A stretch of 64,000 nt of DNA from an uncultured Gammaproteobacteria bacterium. Lineage in GTDB: Bacteria; Pseudomonadota; Gammaproteobacteria; HK1. The notes beneath the pieces were generated by a model. The model saw nothing but the letters and a program-made list of their open reading frames with translations, searched no databases and was not told where the DNA came from. The DNA is taken from assembly GCA_958295465.1 (NCBI GenBank), contig OY282353.1, positions 620,001 to 684,000 of the forward strand, given 5' to 3'. Positions 45,542-54,264 of the stretch are shown here, in pieces. The first letter of the stretch is position 1; every line of letters begins with the position of its first letter. The position numbers were made by a program, and so were the translations under genes.

Positions 45542-46512
45542 CCGAGGCGATGCTCGCCGTCGAGGATCTGGTGGTCCGGTTCGCGGTGAAGCGGGAGGGA
45601 CTCTTCGGCAAGCCCGGCCAGTTGCACGCCGTGGACGGGGTGTCCTTCGAGATCGGACGGGGCAGGACGCTCGGGCTCGTCGGGGAGTCCGGCTCGGGGA
45701 AATCCACCTCTGCGCTGGCCATCGCGCGGCTGATCCCGGCGGTGTCCGGCCGGGTCCATCTCGGCGGGATCGATCTCCTCGGCCTCGAGGGCGAGGTGTT
45801 GCGCGACCAGCGCCGGCGCATGCAGTTCATCTTCCAGGACCCGTACTCGTCCCTGAACCCGAGGCTGCGCGCGGGCGCGATCGTGCGCGAGCCGCTCGAC
45901 CGTCTCGGGATCGGGACGCCGGCCGAGCGCACCGGGCGGGTCGACGAGCTGTTCACCGAGGTGGGACTCCGGCCCGAACAGCAGCGGCTTTTCCCCCACC
46001 AGTTCTCCGGCGGCCAGCGGCAGCGTCTCGGCATCGCCCGGGCGCTGGCCTCGAAGCCGGACCTCATCATCTGTGACGAGCCGGTGTCGGCGCTCGACGT
46101 CGCGGTGCAGGCCCAGATCCTCAACCTCCTGGCCCGGCTCCAGCGCGACCTCGGGCTGACCTGCCTGTTCATCTCCCACGACCTCGGCGTGGTGCAGCAC
46201 ATGTGCGACGACGTCGCGGTGATGTACATGGGCCGCATCGTCGAGCACGCCTCGCGCCGGCGGCTCTTCACCTCGCCTCGGCACCCGTACACGCAGGCAC
46301 TCCTGTCCGCGGTGCCCTCCGCGGATCCGTCCCGCCAACGCCGCGAGCGCATCATGCTGACCGGGGATCCGCCGAGCCCGATCGACCCGGCGCCCGGCTG
46401 CCGGTTCGCGTCCCGCTGCCCGATGGTGGAGGCACGGTGCCGGGCGGCGACCCCCGGATTCCGCGAGCTGGAGGCGGGCCATTGGGCCGCCTGCCGCCGC
46501 ATCGGGGAGTGA
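45538..46512 (+). CDS. dppF: Peptide-type ABC transporter ATP-binding protein (DppF/OppF)
   Basis: 324 residues. Walker A GESGSGKS at 49-56, signature FSGGQRQR at 154-161, Walker B DLIICDEPVSALD at about 173-185, and the C-terminal OppF extension GCRFASRCPMVEARC. It pairs with DppD as the ATPase heterodimer of an oligopeptide-type importer. It is the third repeat of its own 5' end, being preceded by two short duplicates. No permease follows. With no SBP or permease genes here it depends on components elsewhere, or the operon is a remnant. Confidence 0.9.
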   Translation: MTEAMLAVEDLVVRFAVKREGLFGKPGQLHAVDGVSFEIGRGRTLGLVGESGSGKSTSALAIARLIPAVSGRVHLGGIDLLGLEGEVLRDQRRRMQFIFQDPYSSLNPRLRAGAIVREPLDRLGIGTPAERTGRVDELFTEVGLRPEQQRLFPHQFSGGQRQRLGIARALASKPDLIICDEPVSALDVAVQAQILNLLARLQRDLGLTCLFISHDLGVVQHMCDDVAVMYMGRIVEHASRRRLFTSPRHPYTQALLSAVPSADPSRQRRERIMLTGDPPSPIDPAPGCRFASRCPMVEARCRAATPGFRELEAGHWAACRRIGE

Positions 46513-46896
46513 CAAGGGGACGGAACCCGGGCCTCGAAGCAATGCCGGGAGGTGAGTCCTGCCTGGCGGCCATGGAGCAATTCCATGACGACAAGCGTGA
46601 GGACATGGGGCCGTCATGCCTGCCGATGGACGGAAAGACGGTCAGGATCGAGGCGGCCGCTCTCCACGTATTCTCGATCCGTCATGTCTTCCAACCGGCA
46701 GGCGATCGGGGGATCGAGGCGAAATGCGCGCTCCCCGCGCCCCCGTCCATCGGTGCTTGCAGTCGGGCCGGAGCGTCGGGGGGTGCATCGGCCGCTTGTC
46801 GGCACCCTCACCGGGAACCAGAGCCGGGCATTGAAGAGCGCGGGCGACACGCCGAGCTGTGCCACAAGCCGTTTCGGGCTCGTGTGAATGTTCCGT
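46513..46896. other. Intergenic region without recognisable features
   Basis: 384 bp between dppF and the toxin-antitoxin pair (convergent). Frames here show no known motif. One minus-strand frame contains TSPKRLVAQLGVSPALFNAR, which I could not place. Confidence 0.3.
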
Positions 46897-47148
46897 TCAA
46901 GACAGACGGTCATCGGGTCCCGGCGGTTGGCCTCCGCCTCTTCGGAGAACACGCCGTGCCGCCTCGATATCGGCGTCGGTACCGCGCGCAGCGAAGAACT
47001 CGGCGGTTCTCATGGCGGAGATCTTCTCGGCGATTGCCGTCGTCACGAACTGGTTGATGCTCGTACCGTCTTCCTTGCTGATCTCGGCGACCGCCGCCTT
47101 CAAAGACGCCGGTAGCCGCAGCGGGTAAGTGCTGATCTGCTTCTTCAT
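46897..47148 (-). CDS. Ribbon-helix-helix-type antitoxin
   Basis: 83 residues. The N-terminal STYPLRLPASLKAAVAEISK plus EDGTSINQFVTTAIAEKISA is a ribbon-helix-helix DNA-binding motif: a beta strand with alternating residues, then two helices with SINQFV. The C-terminal tail would bind the toxin. It follows the PIN-domain gene with an ATGA overlap (47145-47148), so toxin precedes antitoxin. RHH antitoxins usually repress their own operon; two ATATGACA boxes upstream of the toxin are candidate operators. Confidence 0.8.
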   Translation of the reverse strand: MKKQISTYPLRLPASLKAAVAEISKEDGTSINQFVTTAIAEKISAMRTAEFFAARGTDADIEAARRVLRRGGGQPPGPDDRLS

Positions 47149-47570
47149 TCCAATATCCTCCTCAAGGCCTCTTGGGGTGATAGAACTGCGATCCCGAAGC
47201 GCCCGGGGATGTTGCCGAAGTCCCGCCGATTGAAGGTGGCCAAGGCGTCGGCGTTGCCGTTGACGGCGGCCTCGAGCACCATTTCATCAGCCGGATCGCG
47301 AAGTTGCGGACGCCACAGAAACCGTGTCTCAACGGGTTCCGCAACCGCACAGAGCGCGGAGACGACAGTTCCGACTTCCACCTCGCTCAGACCCGAAACG
47401 ATCCGCTGCGCCGGATCGGTGCATACCGCCTCGTATTCCAGCGCCAACGCCACGGAAAGCAACGGCGTAAAAGTCCGCAGCAAGGCTCGATCAACCAATG
47501 CGGCCGAGGCACCTGTCGGACTGCGCAGACCAGAGACGATGACGTTGGTGTCCAGAACGATGCGCATCAT
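47145..47570 (-). CDS. PIN-domain toxin of a toxin-antitoxin pair
   Basis: 141 residues. The PIN fold signature begins MRIVLDTNVIVSGLRSPTGA with D7. Later acidic residues lie in ALEYEAV and RDPADEMVLEAAVNGNADAL, with D in FNRRDF. This matches the PIN-family putative toxin group (COG1569 type), RNases that cleave RNA with Mg2+. It is the first gene of the operon and is coupled by ATGA to the RHH antitoxin. Size and order fit known pairs. Confidence 0.85.
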   Translation of the reverse strand: MMRIVLDTNVIVSGLRSPTGASAALVDRALLRTFTPLLSVALALEYEAVCTDPAQRIVSGLSEVEVGTVVSALCAVAEPVETRFLWRPQLRDPADEMVLEAAVNGNADALATFNRRDFGNIPGRFGIAVLSPQEALRRILE

Positions 47571-47575
47571 TCAAG

Positions 47576-47600
47576 ATATGACATCATCTATAATATGACA
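47576..47600. promoter_or_regulatory. Direct repeat ATATGACA, candidate operator of the PIN/RHH operon
   Basis: ATATGACA occurs at 47576-47583 and 47593-47600, spaced 17 bp, directly upstream of the toxin start in an otherwise GC-rich genome. The short AT-rich block TCTATAATATG overlaps it and may hold the promoter. The role as an RHH operator is inferred. Confidence 0.4.
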
Positions 47601-47734
47601 ACGTCAAATGCACCAACATCACGCATTGGCGGACTTCAACCGGTGGACTGGGCGGCTGATGCCGCCACCGCCTCGGCGTGTCGAAAGGCGATGCCGTATG
47701 GCAGGAGCGGGGCACCGGGCCGCCTGTCCCCGTA

Positions 47735-48961
47735 TCAGGGGGTGAAGGGGACCGAGGCCCGCCGTACCGCGCGGGCCAGCTCGTCCTCGTCCGGGAGGTC
47801 GTCGAGGCCGATGAACACGAGTCCCGGGAACGGCGCCGTACCGGGGTTCGACAACGGGCGCCGGCGCTCCAGCTCCACCGTGCGCCCGCATGCCTGGACG
47901 ACCATCCACTCTTCTTCCGTCCCACCGGCGGGGACGACGAAGCCCTTGGCACGGAGCACGCGCGGCATGAGCGCGACCAGGGCCGCGCGCAACCGCTCGG
48001 GGTCGATCGGGTCCGGGCAGGGCACGGTTCGAGACACGAACCGGTGATCGTGCCCGGAGGAATCCGCAACCGGCGCCGGCACGAGGACCTTCGCGACATG
48101 CACCGGCGCCCCGCGGGTATCCGCATCGTTCAAGCGCCGGCAGGAATCGACAGGCAGCGCCGGGGCAGGAACCTCCGGTTTCGCGGCGCATGACGGCGCC
48201 GCATCGGCGTTCGTATCCATCGCCTGTTCCGGGGAACACGCGGCCGGCGCCGGTGCAGGGACCTCCGCCGGCACGGTGGATAGCGGCATGGTGGACAACG
48301 GCATGGTCGCGGCATCTGCGTCCGTTGCGTATCCGGAGGCATCGGCGACCGGCTCCGGTGCGGAAGCCTCCGCCGGCATGGCGGACAGCAGCTCCACGGG
48401 GAGGTCCGCGTTGATCGCGTGGATCAGCGGGACGCACGCGCGGGCGCGCATCCACGATTCGGTCGCCTCGCACTCCTCTTCGGAGACGCGGTCGCACTTG
48501 TTCAGCACGAGAAGATCGGCCGCATCGAGCTGGCGCACGACCGTCTCCCGAAGCCTTCGGTCCTCGTGGCGCGAACGCAGTGTCTCGGCATCGGCAAGGA
48601 CGACGACCAGATCGCGTGCGAGTTCGGGATGCAGGGTCGCAACGTCCGCGATCGGAGCCGGATCGGCCACGCCGCTGGCCTCGACGAGGATCTGGTCCGG
48701 ACGCCGGTTCCCGTCCAGCAGGCGATCGATCGCACCCACCAGATCGTCGCCCATGGAGCAGCAGACGCATCCGTTGGCGAAGGTGACGGTGTCCCCGCCG
48801 TGCGACGCGACGAGATCGCCGTCAACGTCCAGCTCCCCGAAGTCGTTGACGAGCACCGCGTAGCGCACGCCGTGCGCGCCGGAGAGGATGCGGTTCAGCA
48901 GCGTGGTCTTCCCCGCGCCGAGGAACCCGCCGAGGACGATCATCGGGACCCGGGCGGTCAT
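47735..48961 (-). CDS. CobW/COG0523-family metallochaperone GTPase with low-complexity insert
   Basis: 408 residues. The G1 motif GGFLGAGKTT is at 11-20 and the metal-binding CxCC motif GCVCCSM at 64-70. VEASGVADPAPIADV and LNKCDR (about 153-158) complete the GTPase. The C-terminal CobW domain appears at about 340-400. Residues about 195-300 are low complexity, rich in Pro and Ala with repeated VPAPA/PAEV blocks, absent in typical family members. The family delivers Zn, Co or other metals in the cytoplasm. The ATG overlaps the stop of a 44-codon fragment of its own N-terminus (ATGA). No zinc-regulator site was recognised. Confidence 0.87.
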   Translation of the reverse strand: MTARVPMIVLGGFLGAGKTTLLNRILSGAHGVRYAVLVNDFGELDVDGDLVASHGGDTVTFANGCVCCSMGDDLVGAIDRLLDGNRRPDQILVEASGVADPAPIADVATLHPELARDLVVVLADAETLRSRHEDRRLRETVVRQLDAADLLVLNKCDRVSEEECEATESWMRARACVPLIHAINADLPVELLSAMPAEASAPEPVADASGYATDADAATMPLSTMPLSTVPAEVPAPAPAACSPEQAMDTNADAAPSCAAKPEVPAPALPVDSCRRLNDADTRGAPVHVAKVLVPAPVADSSGHDHRFVSRTVPCPDPIDPERLRAALVALMPRVLRAKGFVVPAGGTEEEWMVVQACGRTVELERRRPLSNPGTAPFPGLVFIGLDDLPDEDELARAVRRASVPFTP

Positions 48962-49092
48962 GGCGAATCCCGGTTCGTGCCTGCCGCCGAGGGGTCCGCA
49001 CCGCGAGCGCCCGGGAGGATTCGGCTCGGCAACGGAGGCTTCCCCGTTCCTCGGAACCCGCCGAGGCCGACCATCGGAACCCGGGCGGTCAC
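48958..49092 (-). pseudogene. N-terminal fragment duplicate of the cobW gene
   Basis: GTG at 49092 starts VTARVPMVGLGGFRGTGKPP and the frame ends TNRDSP with a TGA overlapping the cobW ATG. The first 30 codons match cobW (MTARVPMIVLGGFLGAGKTT) with changes in the P-loop (GAGKTT to GTGKPP) that would abolish GTP binding. The bases just before each start (ACGAACCGGGATTCGCC) are also duplicated, so the unit of 131 bp includes the leader. Partial tandem duplication, decaying. Confidence 0.6.
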
Positions 49093-49123
49093 GGCGAATC
49101 CCGGTTCGTGACGATCGCCACGT

Positions 49124-49212
49124 CCAGGCTCCGCACGGGCAGGGCCGCTCCTCCGAACATCGGCCCGGTAAGGATTACGTCCGGCCAGGCTCCACGCGGG
49201 CAGGGCCGCTCC
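49124..49212. repeat. 28-bp direct repeat upstream of the cobW duplicate
   Basis: CCAGGCTCCGCACGGGCAGG at 49124 and CCAGGCTCCACGCGGGCAGG at 49185 begin two 28-bp copies 61 bp apart, both ending GGCCGCTCC. They extend the repeat character of the 328-bp gap between cobW and the amidohydrolase, which otherwise holds no gene. Confidence 0.55.
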
Positions 49213-49289
49213 GCTCCCAAGGGCGTATGCGGCGCATTGCCCGGAAAGCCTTGCTTCGCGCGGATGCGGCACGGTAGCGGAAGTGGTCT

Positions 49290-51080
49290 TCACCCCCGAG
49301 CCACTTCGGCCGCCGGGTTCGGGAACACCCGCCCGCCGACCACCGTGCCCCAGACCGCGACGTCCTTGAGCGCGGCCGGCTCCACCGCCAGCGGGTCGTC
49401 CTCGAGGATGGCGAAGTCCGCCCGCTTTCCGGTCTCGATGGACCCGATCTCGGTGTCGAGCTTCAGGGTGAACGCCGCCCCGAGGGTGATCGCGTGGAGC
49501 GCGTCGGCCACCGTGAGCCGTTCCGCCTCGCCGAGCACCCGCCCGCTCGCGGTCCTCCGGTTCACCGCGCACCACGCGGTAAACAGGGGCGCCAAGTGCG
49601 TGACCGGGGCATCGGAATGGATCGAGAACGGCACGCCGAGCCGCTTCGCGGTCCCCGTCGCGTCCATGCGCCCGGCCCGCTCCGGACCCATCGTGAGCGC
49701 ATGGTGCTGGTCGCCCCAGTAGTAGAGGTGGTTCGCGAAGAGGTTGGCGCAGATCCCCAGCCGCGCCATGCGCCTGAAATGCGCGTCGTGGGCCATCTGG
49801 CAGTGCTGGAGGGTGAAGCGCGCGTCGGCGGCGGGGCGCTCGCGCAGGACCGTCTCGATCGCGTCGATGGCCGCCTCGGTGGCCTCGTCGCCGTTCGTGT
49901 GTATGTGCACCTGGAGCCCGGCCCGGTGGAACGTCCCGAGGATCCGCGGCAGCTCCTCGTTCGGCTCGATGTACCAGAGCCCGTTCTCATGGCCGTTGTA
50001 GTACCCCGGCCACTTCATCCGGGCCGTGAAGCCCTGGATCGAGCCGTCCAGGACCAGCTTGACGAGCCCGTAGCGCAGCCGCTCGTGGCTTCGGGGGATC
50101 AGCGACTTCACCCATGCCACGCCCTCGTCCGCCGGCCGGGCGGCGGCGAAGAACGCCGGGACGATGCGAAGCGGGAAGTCCTCGTCGGCGGTGATCGCGA
50201 CCTGGCTCGCGACCGTCTCATCCGGCAGCTCGTTCGCGAGGTCCGTCGCGGTGGTCACGCCCGCGCGCCGGGCGCTCTGGGCGAACCGCCACAGGGAATC
50301 GCCCCGGCCCATGTCGAGGAAGCGGTCCCTTCCGGCCGCGCGGTAGACGATGGCGCGCAGCGCCGGACCCTGAAGCTCGCCGGTCGGCTCCCCGTCCGCG
50401 TCCCGGACCAGGCCCTGCACGTTGGTGTCGCGGGTGATGCCGGCCCGGCGCAGCGCCTCGGAGTTCACGTTGACGATATGCCCGCTCTGGTGCATCACGA
50501 TCACCGGGCGCGTCGCCGAGACCCGGTCGAGGTCCGCCGCGACCATGCGCCGGCCGCCGAAGAAGATGGGGTCGAACCCCCAGCCCATCACTGCCTCGCC
50601 GGACCGGCCGGGTTCGCCGGGGGTGTCGGATGCGCCTGCTCTACCGGGTCCGTCGGGTCCGCCCGGTCCACCGGCTCCGTCAGGCCCATCGGATCCGCCG
50701 CGGCGGGACTTCCCGGCTCCGGCTTCGGCCCCGGCATCAGCCTCGGCTGATGCCGCAGCGGCACGGAACCGCTCCACGACCGCGTCGATGTTCTTCAGCC
50801 CGGGGTGGAGGCCGCCGTCCGGCGCGGTCCGGTCGAAGAAGCCGAGGTAGGTGTCCTCCCAGGCGCTGCCCTCCCAGCTATGGCAGTGCCCCTCGACGAA
50901 CCCCGGCATGACGACCTTGCCGGCGAAACGCTCGTCGAGCTCGTAATCACCCCAGCCGGCGAGCTCGTCCAGGGTGCCGGCGCCGAGGACGCGGCCGTCC
51001 CGCACCGCGACGTGGGTCGCCACGGGGCGGCGGGAATTCATGGTGAGGATCCTGCGCGCGGAGTAGATGGTCGTCATCAC
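49290..51080 (-). CDS. YtcJ-type metal-dependent amidohydrolase with Gly-rich insert
   Basis: 596 residues. The metal-binding HCH appears in VMPGFVEGHCHSWEG (H65, H67). QVHIHTNGDEATEAAIDAI, FTLQHCQMAHDAH and FSIHSDAPVTHLAPL supply further ligands and substrate residues of the amidohydrolase-3 family. The end ITLGAAFTLKLDTEIGSIET, GKRADFAILEDDP is standard. Residues about 107-162 are a low-complexity insert rich in GPD/GPG and GA steps, collagen-like, interrupting the usual FDRT..GLKNIDAV..MGWGFDP region. Substrate unknown; family members hydrolyse amides, carbamates or related bonds. Confidence 0.87.
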   Translation of the reverse strand: MMTTIYSARRILTMNSRRPVATHVAVRDGRVLGAGTLDELAGWGDYELDERFAGKVVMPGFVEGHCHSWEGSAWEDTYLGFFDRTAPDGGLHPGLKNIDAVVERFRAAAASAEADAGAEAGAGKSRRGGSDGPDGAGGPGGPDGPGRAGASDTPGEPGRSGEAVMGWGFDPIFFGGRRMVAADLDRVSATRPVIVMHQSGHIVNVNSEALRRAGITRDTNVQGLVRDADGEPTGELQGPALRAIVYRAAGRDRFLDMGRGDSLWRFAQSARRAGVTTATDLANELPDETVASQVAITADEDFPLRIVPAFFAAARPADEGVAWVKSLIPRSHERLRYGLVKLVLDGSIQGFTARMKWPGYYNGHENGLWYIEPNEELPRILGTFHRAGLQVHIHTNGDEATEAAIDAIETVLRERPAADARFTLQHCQMAHDAHFRRMARLGICANLFANHLYYWGDQHHALTMGPERAGRMDATGTAKRLGVPFSIHSDAPVTHLAPLFTAWCAVNRRTASGRVLGEAERLTVADALHAITLGAAFTLKLDTEIGSIETGKRADFAILEDDPLAVEPAALKDVAVWGTVVGGRVFPNPAAEVARG

Positions 51081-51226
51081 GGTCGGTCACCTTGTCGAAG
51101 GAAGTGCATTCTATACGGCGCCGCTTCGGTACCGGCGGGAAGCGGATGCGTCGAACAGGGCGGGGGTCCATCGAACGGCAAGGGAGACCGCGCAAGAACG
51201 GTTCGAAAGATGTACCGTGGCCAAGC

Positions 51227-52960
51227 CTACGAGGACGCCTCCCGCAGCACGCCCCGCCGGATCTTCCCGCTCACCGTCTTCGGCAGCGATTCGACGAACT
51301 CGATGCGCCGCGGGTACTTGTACGGAGCGGTGATGTGCTTGACGTGCTCCTGCAGCTCGGCGGCGAGGGCGCCGCCCGGCTCGAACCCCGGGGCGAGGAT
51401 CACGAACGCGCTCACCACCTGCCCCCGGTCGGGGTCCGGCAGCCCGACCACCGCCGACTCCTGCACCGCGGGATGTTCGATGAGCGCGTTCTCCACCTCC
51501 TGCGGTCCGATACGGTAGCCGGACGAGCCGATGACGTCGTCGTCGCGGCCGAAGTAGAAGAGGTAGCCGTCCGCGTCGGCGTCCACGGTGTCGCCGGTAA
51601 GGAACCACCGCCCGCCTTCGATCTCGACGTACTGCGCCTCGGTCCGCTCGGGCTCGTTCCAGTAGCCGAGCATGAGCTGCGGGTTCGGGGCGCGGATGAC
51701 GAGCCGGCCGCGGGCGCCGCGGGTGCGCAAGCATCCGTGCCCGTCGAGCACCGCCGCCTCGACGCCCGGCAGGGGACGCCCCATCGAGCCCGGCTTCACG
51801 GGCATGCCGGGGTAGTTCAGCACCGTCATCAGGGTCTCGGTCTGCCCATAGCCGTCGAGCAGCTCCACCCCGGTCAGCCGCTTCCAGGCGTCGATGATCT
51901 CGGGGTTGACGGATTCGCCCGCGGATACCGCGAGCCTCAGCGACGAGAGGTCCAGCCCCGATACGTCCTCCAGAACGAGCCGGCGCAGCTCGGTGGCGGC
52001 GGCGCAGAATACGGTGACCCGGTAGCGCTCCATGAGCTCGAAGCGGCGGCGCGCGTCGAACGGCCCGTCGTGGAAGAGCACCGCCGAGCCCTGGCTCCAC
52101 GGGCCGAAACAGATGCTCGTCCCCGCCTTGGACCAGCCGGTGTCGGCGGTGCACCACATGACGTCGTCCTCGGTGAGGGTGAGCCAGTACCGGGCCGACA
52201 CCCGCCAGGCATGCAGCCCGCGCGCGGCGTGCAGCACCCCCTTCGGCATGCCGGTGGAGCCCGAGGTGTAGTACATGATCGCGGGGTCCTCGGCCGCGAC
52301 CGCCGCCGCGGTGAACGTGTCGCTCTCGGCGTCGATGCTCTGCCACGACTCCCATCCGGGGCAGGACGGGCCGAGCGCGATCCGCGCCTTGAACGCGCCG
52401 GAGGCGGCGGGTGTCCCGGTAGCTGCAAGCTTCCCGGCGGCGGCGGGCGTCTCGGTAACTGCCAATTTCCCAGCGCCGGCGGGCGTCTCGGCGACGGCGG
52501 GGCCGGGTGTCCCGGCAGCCGCGAGCGCCCCGGCGGCGGCGAATTTCGGGGTCTCCGCACTCAGGGTGATCGCGGCGGATGCGCCCGAATGCCCGGCGCG
52601 CCAGGCGACGTCGCGTTCGGTAAGCATGGTGATGCAGGGGATCGGGACCGCGCCGAGCTTCAGGCAGGCGGTAAGCGCGATCTGCCATTCGGGGACGCGG
52701 GGCAGCATCACGATGACCCGGTCCCCCTTCACGACGCCGCGCGCCGTGAGCCGGTTCGCGAGGCGGTTGCTCGCTCGCGCGACGTCGTCGAACGTGAGCC
52801 GGCGCTCGTTGCCCTCCGCGTCGCACCAGATGAGGGCGAGCTTCGACGGATCGCGCGCCCAGGCGTCGACCACGTCGGCGCCGAAGTTGAACGTGTCGGG
52901 GGTGTCGAGCCGGTGCCCGGTCACCGCGCGCTCGTAGTCCTCCATTCGGTAGGGGGTCAT
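51227..52960 (-). CDS. AMP-forming acyl-CoA synthetase (medium-chain/acetyl type) with repeat insert
   Basis: 577 residues. The AMP-binding P-loop YYTSGSTGMPKG, the motif DGYGQTET and the C-terminal lysine loop LPKTVSGKIRRG are present. MLGYWNEPERTE and GRDDDVIGSSGYRIGPQEVE follow the medium-chain acyl-CoA synthetase pattern. Residues about 137-190 form an Ala/Thr/Pro insert with 12-residue repeats (AGAGKLAVTETP, AAAGKLAATGTP) in the N-terminal domain where relatives have a short loop. It would activate a carboxylate with ATP and CoA. It follows the amidohydrolase gene on the same strand with 146 bp between. Confidence 0.9.
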   Translation of the reverse strand: MTPYRMEDYERAVTGHRLDTPDTFNFGADVVDAWARDPSKLALIWCDAEGNERRLTFDDVARASNRLANRLTARGVVKGDRVIVMLPRVPEWQIALTACLKLGAVPIPCITMLTERDVAWRAGHSGASAAITLSAETPKFAAAGALAAAGTPGPAVAETPAGAGKLAVTETPAAAGKLAATGTPAASGAFKARIALGPSCPGWESWQSIDAESDTFTAAAVAAEDPAIMYYTSGSTGMPKGVLHAARGLHAWRVSARYWLTLTEDDVMWCTADTGWSKAGTSICFGPWSQGSAVLFHDGPFDARRRFELMERYRVTVFCAAATELRRLVLEDVSGLDLSSLRLAVSAGESVNPEIIDAWKRLTGVELLDGYGQTETLMTVLNYPGMPVKPGSMGRPLPGVEAAVLDGHGCLRTRGARGRLVIRAPNPQLMLGYWNEPERTEAQYVEIEGGRWFLTGDTVDADADGYLFYFGRDDDVIGSSGYRIGPQEVENALIEHPAVQESAVVGLPDPDRGQVVSAFVILAPGFEPGGALAAELQEHVKHITAPYKYPRRIEFVESLPKTVSGKIRRGVLREASS

Positions 52961-53509
52961 CCACGACTCCGATGGTGGCTCGCGCGGCGACTTCGGACCT
53001 CCGGCGCGCCCGGATCGTTATCGAAAGCGCACCGGACCCCGGGCCGAGGGCGGGATTCGGCGATGATCACCGACGATCGCTCATCTGTACAGGCGTCGCT
53101 CCAGCAATTTCCGCCAAGCCCGAAAACGTCCCATGAACCACGACGATCAAATGCCCAGGCGGCCGGGATGGCCGCGAAATCCCGGTCATTCAATCGAGTT
53201 CGGGGCGTTAGCGGAAATTGCTGGCGTCGCTCAGATTCGTTCTATGCGGCGACGACCGTGGCGGCGGCCCTGGTGAAGAAGGGGCCATGTTGCGCGTGCC
53301 GCTCGGTCCACTGCGCGGACAACGGTCGAATCTCACCCCCGAGACTACGGGCGAGCCTTCCTGGGACTACAGCGGAACCGCCCGGGAACGACTGCCCGAA
53401 TCGGCCTGCGCTGTACGATGGCGAGCCCCGGGGGAAGAAGCCACCGGCGACCGGATGCTATGGTACGGCCATGGGGCGCTCCCCGGCAGGCATGAACGAG
53501 GAGAGGGTC
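52961..53509. other. Intergenic region before the tandem small-membrane-protein array
   Basis: 549 bp between divergent genes. It should hold both promoters. I see no RNA gene, IS end or long repeat. A plus-strand frame runs through it into the first array gene but has no recognisable content upstream of the ATG at 53510. Confidence 0.35.
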
Positions 53510-53878
53510 ATGGCGTCGGTGGGCCATAGCGAACCCCCCGCAGAGACGGGCAGCGCGCTCGACTATGCCCGTGAGCAGGGCAGGCTGTCCGGGGAGGTGC
53601 GAATCCTCAAGTGGGCGGTCGGCGCCGCCTTCGTCACCCTCATCGCCACCCTCGGCGCGATCTACACCGAGATGAACCAGGGGTTCCGGGACGTGAACCG
53701 GCGGCTCCAGGACGTGAACCGGCAGTTCCGGGACGTGAACCGGCAGTTCCAGGACGTGAACCGGCGCATCGACCAACTGACGCACAGCGTCGCCGACGTT
53801 CGCGAGCGGCTCACGCGCATCGAGGGACGCTTCGACCGCTCCGAGGCGGCAAACGCAACCACGGATCGTCATTCCTGA
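53510..53878 (+). CDS. Small membrane/coiled-coil protein, tandem paralog 1 (4 heptads)
   Basis: 122 residues. AGGAG lies about 8 bases before ATG 53510. The protein has a soluble start ending SALDYAREQGRLSGEVRIL, one transmembrane helix (WAVGAAFVTLIATLGAIY), then a heptad array with four DVNRxxx units, then DQLTHSVADVRERLTRIEGR. The same architecture follows in the next two genes and, in shorter form, at 935-1135. Probably an inner-membrane protein with a periplasmic or cytoplasmic coiled coil. Family function is unknown to me. Confidence 0.72.
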   Translation: MASVGHSEPPAETGSALDYAREQGRLSGEVRILKWAVGAAFVTLIATLGAIYTEMNQGFRDVNRRLQDVNRQFRDVNRQFQDVNRRIDQLTHSVADVRERLTRIEGRFDRSEAANATTDRHS

Positions 53879-53912
53879 GCCGCCGCCCCGAGCCCGGAAC
53901 GAGGAGAACGTC

Positions 53913-54230
53913 ATGGTGCCCGAGTCCCCCCACCCCGAGACGGGCAGCGCACTCGACTACGCCCGCGAGCAGGGCAGGCTGTCCGGGGAGGTGCGAATCC
54001 TCAAGTGGGCGGTCGGCGCCGCCTTCGTCACCCTCATCGCCACCCTCGGCGCGATCTACACCGAGATGAACCAGGGGTTCCGGGACGTGAACCGGCAGTT
54101 CCAGGACGTGAACCGGCGCATCGACCAACTGACGCACAGCGTCGCCGACGTTCGCGAGCGGCTCACGCGCATCGAGGGACGCTTCGACCGCTCCGAGGCG
54201 GCAAACGCAACCACGGATCGTCATTCCTGA
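53913..54230 (+). CDS. Small membrane/coiled-coil protein, tandem paralog 2 (2 heptads)
   Basis: 105 residues. It is almost identical to paralog 1 from ETGSALDYAREQGRLSGEVR onward but has a different start (MVPESPHP) and only two DVNRxxx heptads. Its leader, ending GAACGAGGAGAACGTC before the ATG, is repeated exactly before paralog 3 and once more at 54604-54637. The unit from ATG to ATG is 352 bp. Confidence 0.7.
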   Translation: MVPESPHPETGSALDYAREQGRLSGEVRILKWAVGAAFVTLIATLGAIYTEMNQGFRDVNRQFQDVNRRIDQLTHSVADVRERLTRIEGRFDRSEAANATTDRHS

Positions 54231-54264
54231 GCCGCCGCCCCGAGCCCGGAACGAGGAGAACGTC

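Noticed and set aside
51092..53509. 900-codon plus-strand frame leading into the first small membrane protein
   Set aside because: It is mostly antisense to the acyl-CoA synthetase; the conserved protein starts at 53510 with its own ribosome site.
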